Of a DNA stretch of 64,000 bases, positions 38,288-45,745 are shown one piece after another. Within the stretch, counting starts at the first letter, position 1. The number at the start of each line of letters is the position of its first letter. The notes under the pieces are model-generated. The model did not search any database. It was not told where the DNA came from and was given only the letters and a program-made list of their open reading frames with translations. Position numbers and translations under genes: made by a program. The DNA lies in NCBI RefSeq assembly GCF_009696375.1, contig NZ_VUMD01000005.1, positions 1-64,000 of the forward strand, written 5' to 3'. The DNA is from Clostridium porci (GTDB lineage Bacteria > Bacillota > Clostridia > Lachnospirales > Lachnospiraceae).

Positions 38288-39526
38288 ATGGCAGTTGTAA
38301 AACCATTTGTATGTATCAGGCCCAAGAAGGAGAATGCTGCCAAAGTGGCTGCACTGCCTTATGATGTGTATAACAGGAGGGAGGCCTGTGAGGAGGTGGC
38401 GGGAAAGCCCTTGTCCTTTCTCAATATTGATCGGGCTGAAACTCAGTTTCCCAGTTCTGTGGATACCTATGATGACAGAGTTTATGAGAAGGCCAGGGAG
38501 CTGCTGGACAAGCAGATTGCTGAGGGCATCTATGTGGAGGACCAGAGGGAGAATTATTATCTTTATGAGCTGACCATGGAGGGCCGGAGCCAGACAGGAA
38601 TCGTGGCCTGCTGCTCCATCGACGATTATATAAGCGGAGTGATTAAAAAGCATGAGAATACACGGGAGGACAAGGAGCTTGACCGTATCCGCCATGTGGA
38701 CGTCACCAATGCGCACACAGGTCCTATTTTCCTGGCCTACAGACAGAATGAAGCCTTGAGGGTGATTGTGGACAAGGTGAAGGAGGGGGAGCCTGTCTAT
38801 GATTTTGTTTCTGAGGATGGGATCGGGCACAGGGTATGGATCGTCAGCTGTCCTGAGGCTGTAACCGGAATCCAGTCTGCTTTCGTAAAGATTCCATCTA
38901 CCTATATTGCGGACGGACATCACAGAGCCGCTTCTGCGGTTAAGGTGGGCTTAAAGCGCAGGAGGGAAAATCCGGACTACAGCGGAGGGGAAGCCTATAA
39001 TTACTTTCTGGCTGTGCTGTTCCCTGACGAGGAACTGATGATACTGCCCTATAACCGGGTGATAAAGGATTTGAACGGGCTGTCAAAGGAGGCGTTCCTG
39101 GCAGCTGTGGAAGAAAAGTTCCTGGTTAAGGAGACAGGAAGGGAACCTTATGAACCCTCCGGGAAGGGCTGCTTTGGTATGTTTCTGGAGGAGACCTGGT
39201 ATGAGCTGGAGGCGAAGAATGAGATTGTAAGCCACGATCCGGTTAAGGGACTGGATGTGTCGATTCTTCAGGATCAGCTTTTAGGCCCTGTTCTGGGAGT
39301 AGGCGATCCCCGCACAGACAGGCGGATTGATTTTATTGGTGGAATCCGTGGGCTGGGAGAGCTGGAGCGCAGAGTTCATGAGGATATGGCTGTGGCGTTT
39401 GCTATGTATCCCACCTCCATAAGAGAGCTGCTGGCTGTGGCGGACGCGGGACGGTTGATGCCTCCTAAATCTACCTGGTTTGAACCAAAGCTCAGGAGCG
39501 GACTGTTTATTCATCCATTGGGTTAA
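38288..39526 (+). CDS. DUF1015 family protein, serine operon
   Basis: A 412-residue protein of the DUF1015 family (COG4198). Conserved blocks are LPYDVYNRREA near the N terminus, HENTREDKELDR, YIADGHHRAASA and GGIRGLGELE. The His-rich ADGHHRA motif could be catalytic or metal-binding. The gene follows serC-serA by 96 bases, an arrangement common in Clostridia. The third serine step needs a phosphoserine phosphatase, and no SerB is present here, so a role in that step is an attractive but unproven idea. Confidence 0.88.
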   Translation: MAVVKPFVCIRPKKENAAKVAALPYDVYNRREACEEVAGKPLSFLNIDRAETQFPSSVDTYDDRVYEKARELLDKQIAEGIYVEDQRENYYLYELTMEGRSQTGIVACCSIDDYISGVIKKHENTREDKELDRIRHVDVTNAHTGPIFLAYRQNEALRVIVDKVKEGEPVYDFVSEDGIGHRVWIVSCPEAVTGIQSAFVKIPSTYIADGHHRAASAVKVGLKRRRENPDYSGGEAYNYFLAVLFPDEELMILPYNRVIKDLNGLSKEAFLAAVEEKFLVKETGREPYEPSGKGCFGMFLEETWYELEAKNEIVSHDPVKGLDVSILQDQLLGPVLGVGDPRTDRRIDFIGGIRGLGELERRVHEDMAVAFAMYPTSIRELLAVADAGRLMPPKSTWFEPKLRSGLFIHPLG

Positions 39527-39870
39527 GACTGTATGATCCAGGACAGCTCCATTGGAAGCATAGCCTGATCCTCAAAGTGATGCTCCTGCGGCGTTTTTTG
39601 AGCGTAGCCGGGGCATCCGTATTTTCCATTACGATAGGTTTCTGCAGGCTTTGGAAGGGCTAAAATGATAGCGTGATAGCCCTTTGCTAGCAAAATTTCC
39701 AGTTCATTTCGATCAGTACTGTTGTGAAGCCGGGCAAGGAGAATGCCGCCTGCGGTGCCAACAAAGGTACAATCAAAACTCTCGCCTTCTGTGCTCCAAC
39801 GGTTATATACAGATGAGTTATACTGGGGCTCTGATAATTTGCAGCCTCTGGTTTGACAAATCTTCTTCAT
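39523..39870 (-). CDS. Hypothetical Cys-containing protein
   Basis: This minus-strand frame encodes about 115 residues from ATG at 39870; a longer form from a TTG at 39903 is possible. No family is recognised. It has two Cys near the N terminus (KKICQTRGCKLSE) and a hydrophobic middle (GTAGGILLARL, YHAIILALPKP). It converges on the DUF1015 gene with a 4-base overlap of the stops. No good ribosome site was seen. It may be a genuine small gene or a decayed remnant. Confidence 0.4.
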   Translation of the reverse strand: MKKICQTRGCKLSEPQYNSSVYNRWSTEGESFDCTFVGTAGGILLARLHNSTDRNELEILLAKGYHAIILALPKPAETYRNGKYGCPGYAQKTPQEHHFEDQAMLPMELSWIIQS

Positions 39871-39918
39871 GTGCGCCGCTTCTTTGGCAAGAAAAATTCT
39901 CAATAGACTTTCTTTGCT

Positions 39919-39973
39919 TTGCTTTTCTTATGAAGGTGTGCTATAGTTACATTTGGGTTAGAAATAACTAACC
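39919..39973 (+). promoter_or_regulatory. Promoter with GTTAG-N6-CTAAC operator (DUF3793/flavodoxin)
   Basis: TTGCTT (39919-39924), a 17-base spacer, TATAGT (39942-39947), then the perfect inverted repeat GGTTAG-AAATAA-CTAACC (39956-39973) just downstream of the -10 box. The same repeat geometry precedes feoA, feoB, the DUF6110 operon, enolase and dps. Confidence 0.7.
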
Positions 39974-40024
39974 AATAAATACCTTGGCTTTGCAAAACGT
40001 CAGGATAGAAAACGGGGAGGCAAT

Positions 40025-40579
40025 ATGTCACTGGAGCAACATTTGATTGAGTACTGTTCGCCCACTCTGGCATCTCTGAAGACGGCCAGCCTTTTTAATC
40101 ACAGCTACATATCGGATGAAGAGCTGGATAAGCAGCTTAAGCTGTGGAACGGACGTCTGCGGAGGAAGGGGATTTATCTGGTGGACTTATGCAGGAGGGG
40201 GAACAGGGCTCTTATTTATGTTTATCGGAGAAGCCATCTTGCAGCCGATCTGAGGCAGCCGGGAGTTGAAGCATTTCTGAAGGCTTATGGATATGAGGAC
40301 GTAGATGTGGACAGGGCAGTTGCCAATATAAGGCGGCGTGTGGCTATGGAAATCCATTTTCCCCATGAAATTGGCGTTTTTCTGGGTTATCCACTGGGGG
40401 ATGTGGTTGGATTTATTGAAAATGAAGGGAAAAATTGTATATGCAAGGGCTATTGGAAGGTTTACTGTGATGAATGTGAGGCGATTAAGGTATTTTCAAA
40501 ATATAAAAAATGCAAAAAAGCCTATGCCCGTTTGTGGGAGCAGGGAAGGTCGGTATGGCAGCTTACGGTTGCTGTCTGA
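40025..40579 (+). CDS. DUF3793 family protein
   Basis: A 184-residue soluble protein of the DUF3793 family. Recognisable blocks are PTLASLKTASLF, LIYVYRR and HEIGVFLGYPLGDVVGFI, with a Cys-rich C-terminal part (NCICKGYWKVYCDECEA). The family has no known biochemical role. It is regularly found next to flavodoxin or iron genes in Clostridia, as here, where flavodoxin follows after 33 bases. The promoter carries the shared operator, so it probably responds to the same metal signal. Confidence 0.85.
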   Translation: MSLEQHLIEYCSPTLASLKTASLFNHSYISDEELDKQLKLWNGRLRRKGIYLVDLCRRGNRALIYVYRRSHLAADLRQPGVEAFLKAYGYEDVDVDRAVANIRRRVAMEIHFPHEIGVFLGYPLGDVVGFIENEGKNCICKGYWKVYCDECEAIKVFSKYKKCKKAYARLWEQGRSVWQLTVAV

Positions 40580-40612
40580 AGATAAATCATAAAAGAAGAG
40601 AGGTAATAGGGA

Positions 40613-41035
40613 ATGAGTAAAGTGGCGGTGGTTTTCTGGAGTGGAACTGGCAACACGGAGGCAATGGCGGAGAAGGTAGCCGAGGGAGCCAAGACTGCCG
40701 GGGCTGAGGTAAGTGTATTTACTGCTTCGGAGTTTGAGGCAGCCAAGTTGGACGAATTTGATGCGGTTGCTTTCGGATGCCCGTCTATGGGAGCGGAGCA
40801 GCTGGAGGAAGACGAGTTTGAGCCGATGTTTGCAGAATGTGAAGGAAAGCTTAATGGTAAGAAAATCGCTTTGTTTGGCTCCTATGGATGGGGCGACGGG
40901 GAATGGATGCGCTCCTGGGAGGAAACCTGCCAGGGCGGCGGAGCTGTGCTGGCCTGTGATTCTGTGATTTGCAACGGAGCTCCGGACGCAGAGGCCCAGG
41001 AGCAGTGCGTAGCCTTAGGCAAAGCGCTTGCGTAG
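40613..41035 (+). CDS. Flavodoxin
   Basis: Short-chain flavodoxin of 140 residues. The FMN phosphate loop is WSGTGNTEAMA (about residues 9-19), and aromatic/Gly loops GCPSMGAEQLEED and FGSYGWGDGEWM contact the flavin. Flavodoxins replace ferredoxin as electron carriers when iron is scarce. Its location between DUF3793 and the feo genes, under an iron-type operator, fits that role. Confidence 0.95.
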   Translation: MSKVAVVFWSGTGNTEAMAEKVAEGAKTAGAEVSVFTASEFEAAKLDEFDAVAFGCPSMGAEQLEEDEFEPMFAECEGKLNGKKIALFGSYGWGDGEWMRSWEETCQGGGAVLACDSVICNGAPDAEAQEQCVALGKALA

Positions 41036-41108
41036 AAAAGGGAGGCAGAGCTAGGATATAGAGGCGTCTGTATGCTCAAAGGCGGCTGATTATGGCACGG
41101 GCAGCAGA

Positions 41109-41148
41109 GGGCAGGGCTGAGAAGGATGTGAGACAGCTCTGCCCTTTT
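41109..41148 (+). terminator. Terminator after flavodoxin
   Basis: An 11-bp stem GGGCAGGGCTG against CAGCTCTGCCC with one G-U pair, followed by TTTT. Confidence 0.88.
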
Positions 41149-41193
41149 CCTCCTATATTTTCTTTTAAAACAGAAAATTATTGAAAAAAATTA

Positions 41194-41222
41194 TTGACAT
41201 TTGAGTTCACTAGTGCTAACCT
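41194..41222 (+). promoter_or_regulatory. feoA promoter with operator
   Basis: TTGACA (41194-41199), a 17-base spacer, TAACCT (41217-41222). The operator GTTCA-CTAGTG-CTAAC (41205-41220) fills the spacer; its right half matches the shared motif exactly and its left half partly. A CACTAGTG palindrome forms the centre. Confidence 0.65.
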
Positions 41223-41309
41223 GAATTTGCAGTTAGGAGGATATAACCTTCCGGACTGTATATACGAATGATTAGAGGATCACGTCAATTTTACGAAAGG
41301 GAGTGATAC

Positions 41310-41522
41310 ATGATGCCTTTATCAATGGTAAAAGAGGGTCAGGAAGCATCCATAAAGCGGGTAGGCGGAAAGGAGGAGGTGCGCCGCCACTTGGAGAATA
41401 TGGGATTTGTGCCGGGAACTGACCTGAAGGTGGTTTCCACAAACGGAGGAAATGTGATTGTAACGGTAAAGGAATCCAGAGTTGCCATCAGCAGGGAAAT
41501 GGCGAACAAAATCATGGTATAG
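41310..41522 (+). CDS. feoA: FeoA domain protein (first)
   Basis: A 70-residue SH3-like protein of the FeoA family, a small cytoplasmic partner of the ferrous iron transporter FeoB. The family pattern is visible in VRRHLENMGFVPGTDLKVVS and ISREMANKIMV. ATG 41310 and ATG 41313 are both possible; GAAAGGGAG lies upstream. It is the first of two FeoA genes before feoB. Confidence 0.93.
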   Translation: MMPLSMVKEGQEASIKRVGGKEEVRRHLENMGFVPGTDLKVVSTNGGNVIVTVKESRVAISREMANKIMV

Positions 41523-41596
41523 GAGAGCTTGCGCCAAAAACGGCAAGGAAAGAAACGGCCGGATCGCAGGTATGAAGAAGAAAGGAGCGGTTTGAC

Positions 41597-41818
41597 ATGC
41601 GCACATTAAAAGAGGTTAAGTGTGGAGACACGGTTTCCGTGATAAAGCTTCATGGGGAGGGAGCTGTTAAGCGCCGGATTATGGATATGGGGATTACAAA
41701 GGGGACGGAGGTATTTGTACGTAAGGTGGCGCCTTTAGGAGACCCGGTGGAGGTGAATGTAAGGGGATATGAATTATCTTTGAGAAAAGCAGACGCGGAG
41801 ATGATTGAGGTACAGTAA
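41597..41818 (+). CDS. feoA: FeoA domain protein (second)
   Basis: A 73-residue FeoA-family protein with KRRIMDMGITKGTEVFVRK and a closing GYELSLRKADAEMI. It differs clearly from the first copy, so the pair is an old duplication, perhaps acting as a heterodimer on FeoB. AAAGGAG precedes ATG 41597. feoB follows after 83 bases, which hold a further operator. Confidence 0.94.
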   Translation: MRTLKEVKCGDTVSVIKLHGEGAVKRRIMDMGITKGTEVFVRKVAPLGDPVEVNVRGYELSLRKADAEMIEVQ

Positions 41819-41841
41819 AAGCTGCTTTTTTGCAGAGTCAG

Positions 41842-41857
41842 GTTAGTCTGAACTAAT
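41842..41857 (+). promoter_or_regulatory. Operator between feoA and feoB
   Basis: GTTAG-TCTGAA-CTAAT (41842-41857) matches the shared operator with one change in the right half. TTGCAG lies 17 bases upstream of CTAATT, so an internal promoter for feoB is possible. Confidence 0.55.
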
Positions 41858-41901
41858 TTATTGATAAAATTTCTCAATAAGAGAATGAGGAGGATATGGA
41901 A

Positions 41902-44376
41902 ATGTCGATTAAAATTGCTTTGGCCGGTAATCCCAACTGCGGAAAGACCACTCTGTTTAATGGACTGACTGGTTCCAATCAGTTTGTGGGAAACTGGCCT
42001 GGAGTGACAGTGGAGAAGAAAGAGGGTAAGCTAAAGGGGAATAAGGATGTTTATATCATGGATCTTCCGGGAATTTATTCCCTGTCACCCTACACGCTGG
42101 AGGAGGTTGTTGCCAGAAACTATTTGATTAAAGAGAGGCCGGATGCCATTCTTAACATTGTGGATGGCACCAATCTAGAGCGCAACCTCTATCTTTCCAC
42201 TCAGCTGATGGAGCTTGGAATTCCGGTTCTGATGGCTGTGAATATGATGGACATTGTAAAAAAGAACGGAGATCAGATTGACATAAAGGCTTTAAGCAGA
42301 AAGCTGGGCTGTCCTGTTGTGGAGATTTCCGCTCTTAAGGGAACTGGAATCATGGAAGCGGCCGTACAGGCGGTTGAGCTTGCCCAAAATGGCCGTATAG
42401 GGGCGCCTGTACATACGTTTTCAGCAGATGTGGAGGCTGTGCTGGATGAAATTGAACGCTCCCTCAGCAACGACATACCAGAAGCGCAGAAGCGTTTTTA
42501 TGCTGTCAAGCTTTTTGAGCGTGATGATAAAATTGCTTCTGGAATGACCATGGTTCCGGATGTGGAGAATCTGATTAAGCACACGGAGGAGGCTCTGGGG
42601 GATGATTCTGAGAGCATCATTACCAATGAGCGTTACAACTATATCACATCAATCATTAAAAGCTGCTACACAAAGAAACGTAAGGGGAAGCTGAGCGCTT
42701 CAGATAAGATCGACCATATTGTGACCAACCGCTGGCTGGCTTTGCCTATCTTCGCAGTGATTATGTGGTTTGTATATTATGTATCTGTTTCCACGGTGGG
42801 AGACTGGGCTACAACCTGGGCCAATGACGGCGTTTTTGGCGACGGCTGGCATCTTTTTGGCATAGGAACGGCCGCCTATGAGGAAGCGGCTGAGGAATAT
42901 GCTGTGGAGGCTGCTAAGATTGAAGCCTATATTGCCGCTGCTTCTGAACAGGGTATTGACGCTTCTGTATTCGAAGCTGAGGAGCCTGACGAGGCGGGAA
43001 TTGCCGCCTTTGAGGAGGCTGCAGGCGCTGCAGGTGTGGAAGCTGTAGCTGAAATTGAAGATGAGGAGGGCAATATAACCGCCTCTATTCCAGTGGCTGT
43101 TTCTGATTTTGCCGCTGCCATGGAGGCAGAGGAGCCGGAACCGGCAAGCTATGGCGTATGGGTGCCGGGCGTACCTGTAATTATAGGGAATTTCCTGGAG
43201 GCTGTAGATTGCGCTGATTGGCTCTCCAGCCTGATTCTGGATGGAATTATAGCCGGGGTGGGAGCTGTTCTGGGCTTTGTTCCCCAGATGCTGGTTCTGT
43301 TTATCTTTCTGGCGTTTTTGGAGTCCTGCGGTTATATGGCAAGAGTTGCGTTTATCATGGATAGAATTTTCCGCAAGTTTGGATTGTCTGGTAAATCCTT
43401 CATCCCAATGCTGATCGGCACAGGCTGCGGAGTTCCGGGGGTTATGGCCTCCCGTACCATAGAGAACGACAGAGATCGTAAGATGACGATCATAACGACT
43501 ACCTTCATTCCCTGCGGCGCCAAGCTGCCCATTATCGCTTTGTTTGCGGGAGCTGTCTTTAACGGGACTTCCTGGGTTGCCCCAAGCGCTTATTTCGTAG
43601 GAATTGCGGCAATTATCTGCTCTGGTATTATTCTGAAGAAGACAAATATGTTTGCCGGAGATCCGGCGCCTTTCGTGATGGAGCTGCCGGCTTATCACAT
43701 GCCTACGATAAGCAATGTACTGAGAAGCATGTGGGAGAGGGGATGGTCCTTTATCAAGAAGGCGGGAACCATTATTTTGCTGTCAACCATCGTGCTTTGG
43801 TTTATGATGAGCTATGGCTGGGTGGACGGAAGCTTCAGAGCCTTGGAGGCAGAGCAATTAAACAGCAGTATTCTGGCATCCATAGGAAGCCTTATCGCTC
43901 CTCTGTTTGCCCCCCTTGGGTGGGGAGACTGGAAGGCGGCTGTGGCGGCTGTTACCGGGCTGATAGCCAAGGAGAATGTAGTTGGCACCTTTGGAATTCT
44001 CTATGGCTTTGGGGAGGTGGCAGAGGACGGCGCGGAAATTTGGGGAAACCTTGCCTCCAGCTTTACCGTTGCCAGCGGCTACTCCTTCCTGGTATTTAAC
44101 CTGTTGTGCGCACCTTGCTTTGCGGCAATCGGAGCCATTAAACGTGAAATGAACAATGGAAAATGGACCTGGTTTGCCATTGGCTATCAGACGATTCTGG
44201 CTTATGCCGTATCTCTCTGCGTATATCAGGTGGGAACTTCTGTTATAGAGAGAACCCTCGGTATCGGCACAGCTGTGGCTGCGGCTCTGATTGCTCTGTT
44301 TATATATCTGCTGCTTCGTCCTTATAAGGAGAGCCGATCGTTAAAACTGGATGGAAAAGCCGGAACCATTGTCTAA
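41902..44376 (+). CDS. feoB: Ferrous iron transporter FeoB
   Basis: A large membrane GTPase-linked Fe(II) importer. The start is set at ATG 41902, 8 bases after GGAGG (ATG 41896 is only 2 bases away), giving 824 residues. The G domain has GNPNCGKTT (G1), DLPG (G3) and NMMD (G4). Gate motifs in the core include GTGCGVPGVMASRTI and FIPCGAKLPI. About 100 residues after the first span (about 312-412) form an Ala/Glu-rich, acidic insertion outside the core family pattern. Downstream spans end in a short basic tail. It is preceded by two FeoA genes and followed by probable accessory genes. Confidence 0.97.
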   Translation: MSIKIALAGNPNCGKTTLFNGLTGSNQFVGNWPGVTVEKKEGKLKGNKDVYIMDLPGIYSLSPYTLEEVVARNYLIKERPDAILNIVDGTNLERNLYLSTQLMELGIPVLMAVNMMDIVKKNGDQIDIKALSRKLGCPVVEISALKGTGIMEAAVQAVELAQNGRIGAPVHTFSADVEAVLDEIERSLSNDIPEAQKRFYAVKLFERDDKIASGMTMVPDVENLIKHTEEALGDDSESIITNERYNYITSIIKSCYTKKRKGKLSASDKIDHIVTNRWLALPIFAVIMWFVYYVSVSTVGDWATTWANDGVFGDGWHLFGIGTAAYEEAAEEYAVEAAKIEAYIAAASEQGIDASVFEAEEPDEAGIAAFEEAAGAAGVEAVAEIEDEEGNITASIPVAVSDFAAAMEAEEPEPASYGVWVPGVPVIIGNFLEAVDCADWLSSLILDGIIAGVGAVLGFVPQMLVLFIFLAFLESCGYMARVAFIMDRIFRKFGLSGKSFIPMLIGTGCGVPGVMASRTIENDRDRKMTIITTTFIPCGAKLPIIALFAGAVFNGTSWVAPSAYFVGIAAIICSGIILKKTNMFAGDPAPFVMELPAYHMPTISNVLRSMWERGWSFIKKAGTIILLSTIVLWFMMSYGWVDGSFRALEAEQLNSSILASIGSLIAPLFAPLGWGDWKAAVAAVTGLIAKENVVGTFGILYGFGEVAEDGAEIWGNLASSFTVASGYSFLVFNLLCAPCFAAIGAIKREMNNGKWTWFAIGYQTILAYAVSLCVYQVGTSVIERTLGIGTAVAAALIALFIYLLLRPYKESRSLKLDGKAGTIV

Positions 44377-44404
44377 ACGGAATAAGGGAATTTGAACATT
44401 TGGC

Positions 44405-44447
44405 GTCCAGGCCGGATTCCGGAACGGTTCCGGAATCCGGCCTGGAC
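44405..44447. repeat. Perfect 20-bp inverted repeat after feoB
   Basis: Arms 44405-44424 and 44428-44447 are exact reverse complements (GTCCAGGCC... outer ends), separated only by CGG. No T-run follows, so it is not a classical terminator. It could block 3' decay of feo mRNA or form a cruciform. Confidence 0.85.
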
Positions 44448-44514
44448 TGGCTTGCATGTAAACAGCTTGGGGCTTCTTAAGAGCTTGTCATTACATGGGA
44501 AGGAGATCTGATAC

Positions 44515-44787
44515 ATGCTGCAGAAGAAACAGGTAATTGAGGAATTCAGAAAAAGGGGAAAGAGGATAACAGGGCAGCGGGAAATGCTTCTGGATGTGAT
44601 ACTGGAGGGAAACTGGACCACCTGCAAGGATATCTATTACCAGGCCCGCAAGCGTAATCCAAATCTGGGAATGGCTACTATATACAGGACTGTAAACGCT
44701 CTGGAGGAGATGGGAGTTCTTTCTCGTACGTATCAGTATTCTTATCCGGAGGATAAGGAGGGGAAAGAGTGTCAACCGCGGTTATAA
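44515..44787 (+). CDS. Fur-like winged-helix protein without the metal-binding domain
   Basis: A 90-residue protein that matches only the DNA-binding half of the Fur family: KRGKRITGQREMLLDVI, then DIYYQARKRNPNLGMATIYRT and VNALEEMGVLS, the usual recognition helix and wing. The C-terminal dimerisation domain with its His/Cys metal sites is absent, and no continuation is seen in other frames. It overlaps the next gene by 19 bases. It may be a truncated regulator or a FeoC-like winged-helix accessory protein for FeoB. AAGGAGAT precedes ATG 44515. Confidence 0.85.
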   Translation: MLQKKQVIEEFRKRGKRITGQREMLLDVILEGNWTTCKDIYYQARKRNPNLGMATIYRTVNALEEMGVLSRTYQYSYPEDKEGKECQPRL

Positions 44788-45140
44788 CAACGCTGCTGGT
44801 AATAGCTGCAGTGCTGGGCATTAAGGGCTGTATAAAGCGTTTATATTCGGGGTGTTGCAAAGCCTCAGGGGAGAAAATGCCTAAGAGGCTGAGAGTGAAG
44901 GATAAGGATTTGTCTCACTACCCCTATGAGAAAGTATTGAAGGTGGATGGTATGTCCTGCGGAATCTGTTCTGTACGGGTGGAAAATGCTCTTAATGCAT
45001 TGGAGGGAACATATGCCAGAGTGGACTTAGACAGGGGCCAGGCGGATGTCTATATGAAGGAGGATACCGGGGACGAGGCTTTGAGGGATGCGGTAAGGGA
45101 GGCTGGATATACGGTTTACAGGATTAATCGAATTAAATGA
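44769..45140 (+). CDS. Cys-containing membrane segment fused to an HMA metal-binding domain
   Basis: A 123-residue protein from GTG 44769, 5 bases after AAGGAGGGG. The N terminus is a single span (about 3-20) followed by Cys residues (KGCIKRLYSGCCKASG), like the small FeoB-associated Cys-rich membrane proteins. The C-terminal part (about 55-120) is a heavy-metal-associated domain with the ligand motif MSCGIC (variant of MxCxxC) in VDGMSCGICSVRVENAL. The domain could pass a metal to or from the transporters encoded on either side. The fusion of these two types is notable. Confidence 0.85.
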   Translation: MSTAVITTLLVIAAVLGIKGCIKRLYSGCCKASGEKMPKRLRVKDKDLSHYPYEKVLKVDGMSCGICSVRVENALNALEGTYARVDLDRGQADVYMKEDTGDEALRDAVREAGYTVYRINRIK

Positions 45141-45161
45141 GGAAATTTCTCGATAAGCCTT

Positions 45162-45177
45162 GTTGTAATTGACTAAC
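45162..45177 (+). promoter_or_regulatory. Probable operator upstream of the small-peptide/DUF6110 operon
   Basis: GTTGT-AATTGA-CTAAC: the right half matches the shared operator and the left half has 3 of 5 bases, with the same 6-base spacing. Confidence 0.4.
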
Positions 45178-45244
45178 CAGGGGAAACGCAATTAGCATGA
45201 GTATAAGCCTTATGTAAATTACACGTAAAAGGAAGTGACATAAG

Positions 45245-45325
45245 ATGAAGCGGCATAAGTTCTGGGCATGGGCCATGGTAGTCTGCCTTGCAATGGCGGT
45301 CTATACAGGTTACAAACACAGATAG
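45245..45325 (+). CDS. 26-residue single-span membrane peptide
   Basis: ATG 45245 with AAAGGAAGTGA upstream encodes 26 residues: basic KRHK at the N terminus, one hydrophobic span (WAWAMVVCLAMAVYTGY) and a basic KHR end. Similar tiny peptides sit before DUF6110 genes in related bacteria, by recollection. The gene after it starts 19 bases downstream. It may be a small subunit of the P-type ATPase or of the DUF6110 protein. Confidence 0.7.
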   Translation: MKRHKFWAWAMVVCLAMAVYTGYKHR

Positions 45326-45344
45326 GCAAAAGGAGGAAAAAGGA

Positions 45345-45641
45345 ATGATTGACTGTTTAAAGTGCAGGAAGATAGGAATGTTTTTAGGGGGCGTTCTTTT
45401 TGGAACAGCAGGAGTTAAGCTGCTGGGAAGCCATGACGCGAAACGATTTTACATTAAGTGCCTGGCTGCGGGACTGAGAGCAAAGGATTGTGCAATGACT
45501 GCCGCTACCAATATTCAGGAGAATGCGGAGGATGTGCTGGCAGAGGCCAGAGAAATCAATGCGAAGCGTAAGGCCGAGGTATTCGAGGATGAAAGTGGGC
45601 AAGCAGCCTCTGAGGCTTTGATGGAGGCAGCCTCAGAGTAA
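45345..45641 (+). CDS. DUF6110 family protein
   Basis: A 98-residue protein from ATG 45345 (AAAGGAGG upstream). One hydrophobic segment (about 11-30, GMFLGGVLFGTAGVKLLGS) is followed by a helical, charged cytoplasmic region rich in Ala, Lys and Glu. CLKC near the N terminus could bind a metal. DUF6110 genes commonly stand immediately before heavy-metal P-type ATPase genes, as here. The function is unknown; a role as an ATPase accessory subunit is inferred from position. Confidence 0.8.
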   Translation: MIDCLKCRKIGMFLGGVLFGTAGVKLLGSHDAKRFYIKCLAAGLRAKDCAMTAATNIQENAEDVLAEAREINAKRKAEVFEDESGQAASEALMEAASE

Positions 45642-45649
45642 TGAATGAT

Positions 45650-45679
45650 CCGCCTGGGGAGAGAAACGTCCCCAGGCGG
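45650..45679 (+). terminator. Hairpin after DUF6110
   Basis: CCGCCTGGGGA and TCCCCAGGCGG form an 11-bp stem with an 8-base loop, followed by only a short T-run (TGTTTC). It may be an attenuator between DUF6110 and the ATPase gene. Confidence 0.55.
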
Positions 45680-45745
45680 TGTTTCGTTCTAAGTCTTTAT
45701 AGGGGGCGTTAGTTCAAATAAGCAGCAGGATAGGAGCGGTCAATC

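Noticed and set aside
42700-43698. 332-residue minus-strand frame in feoB
   Set aside because: It is antisense to highly conserved FeoB sequence and is a shadow frame.
45708-45723. Seventh copy of the GTTAG operator before the P-type ATPase
   Set aside because: Only the left half (GTTAG) matches; the right half TAAGC is out of register.
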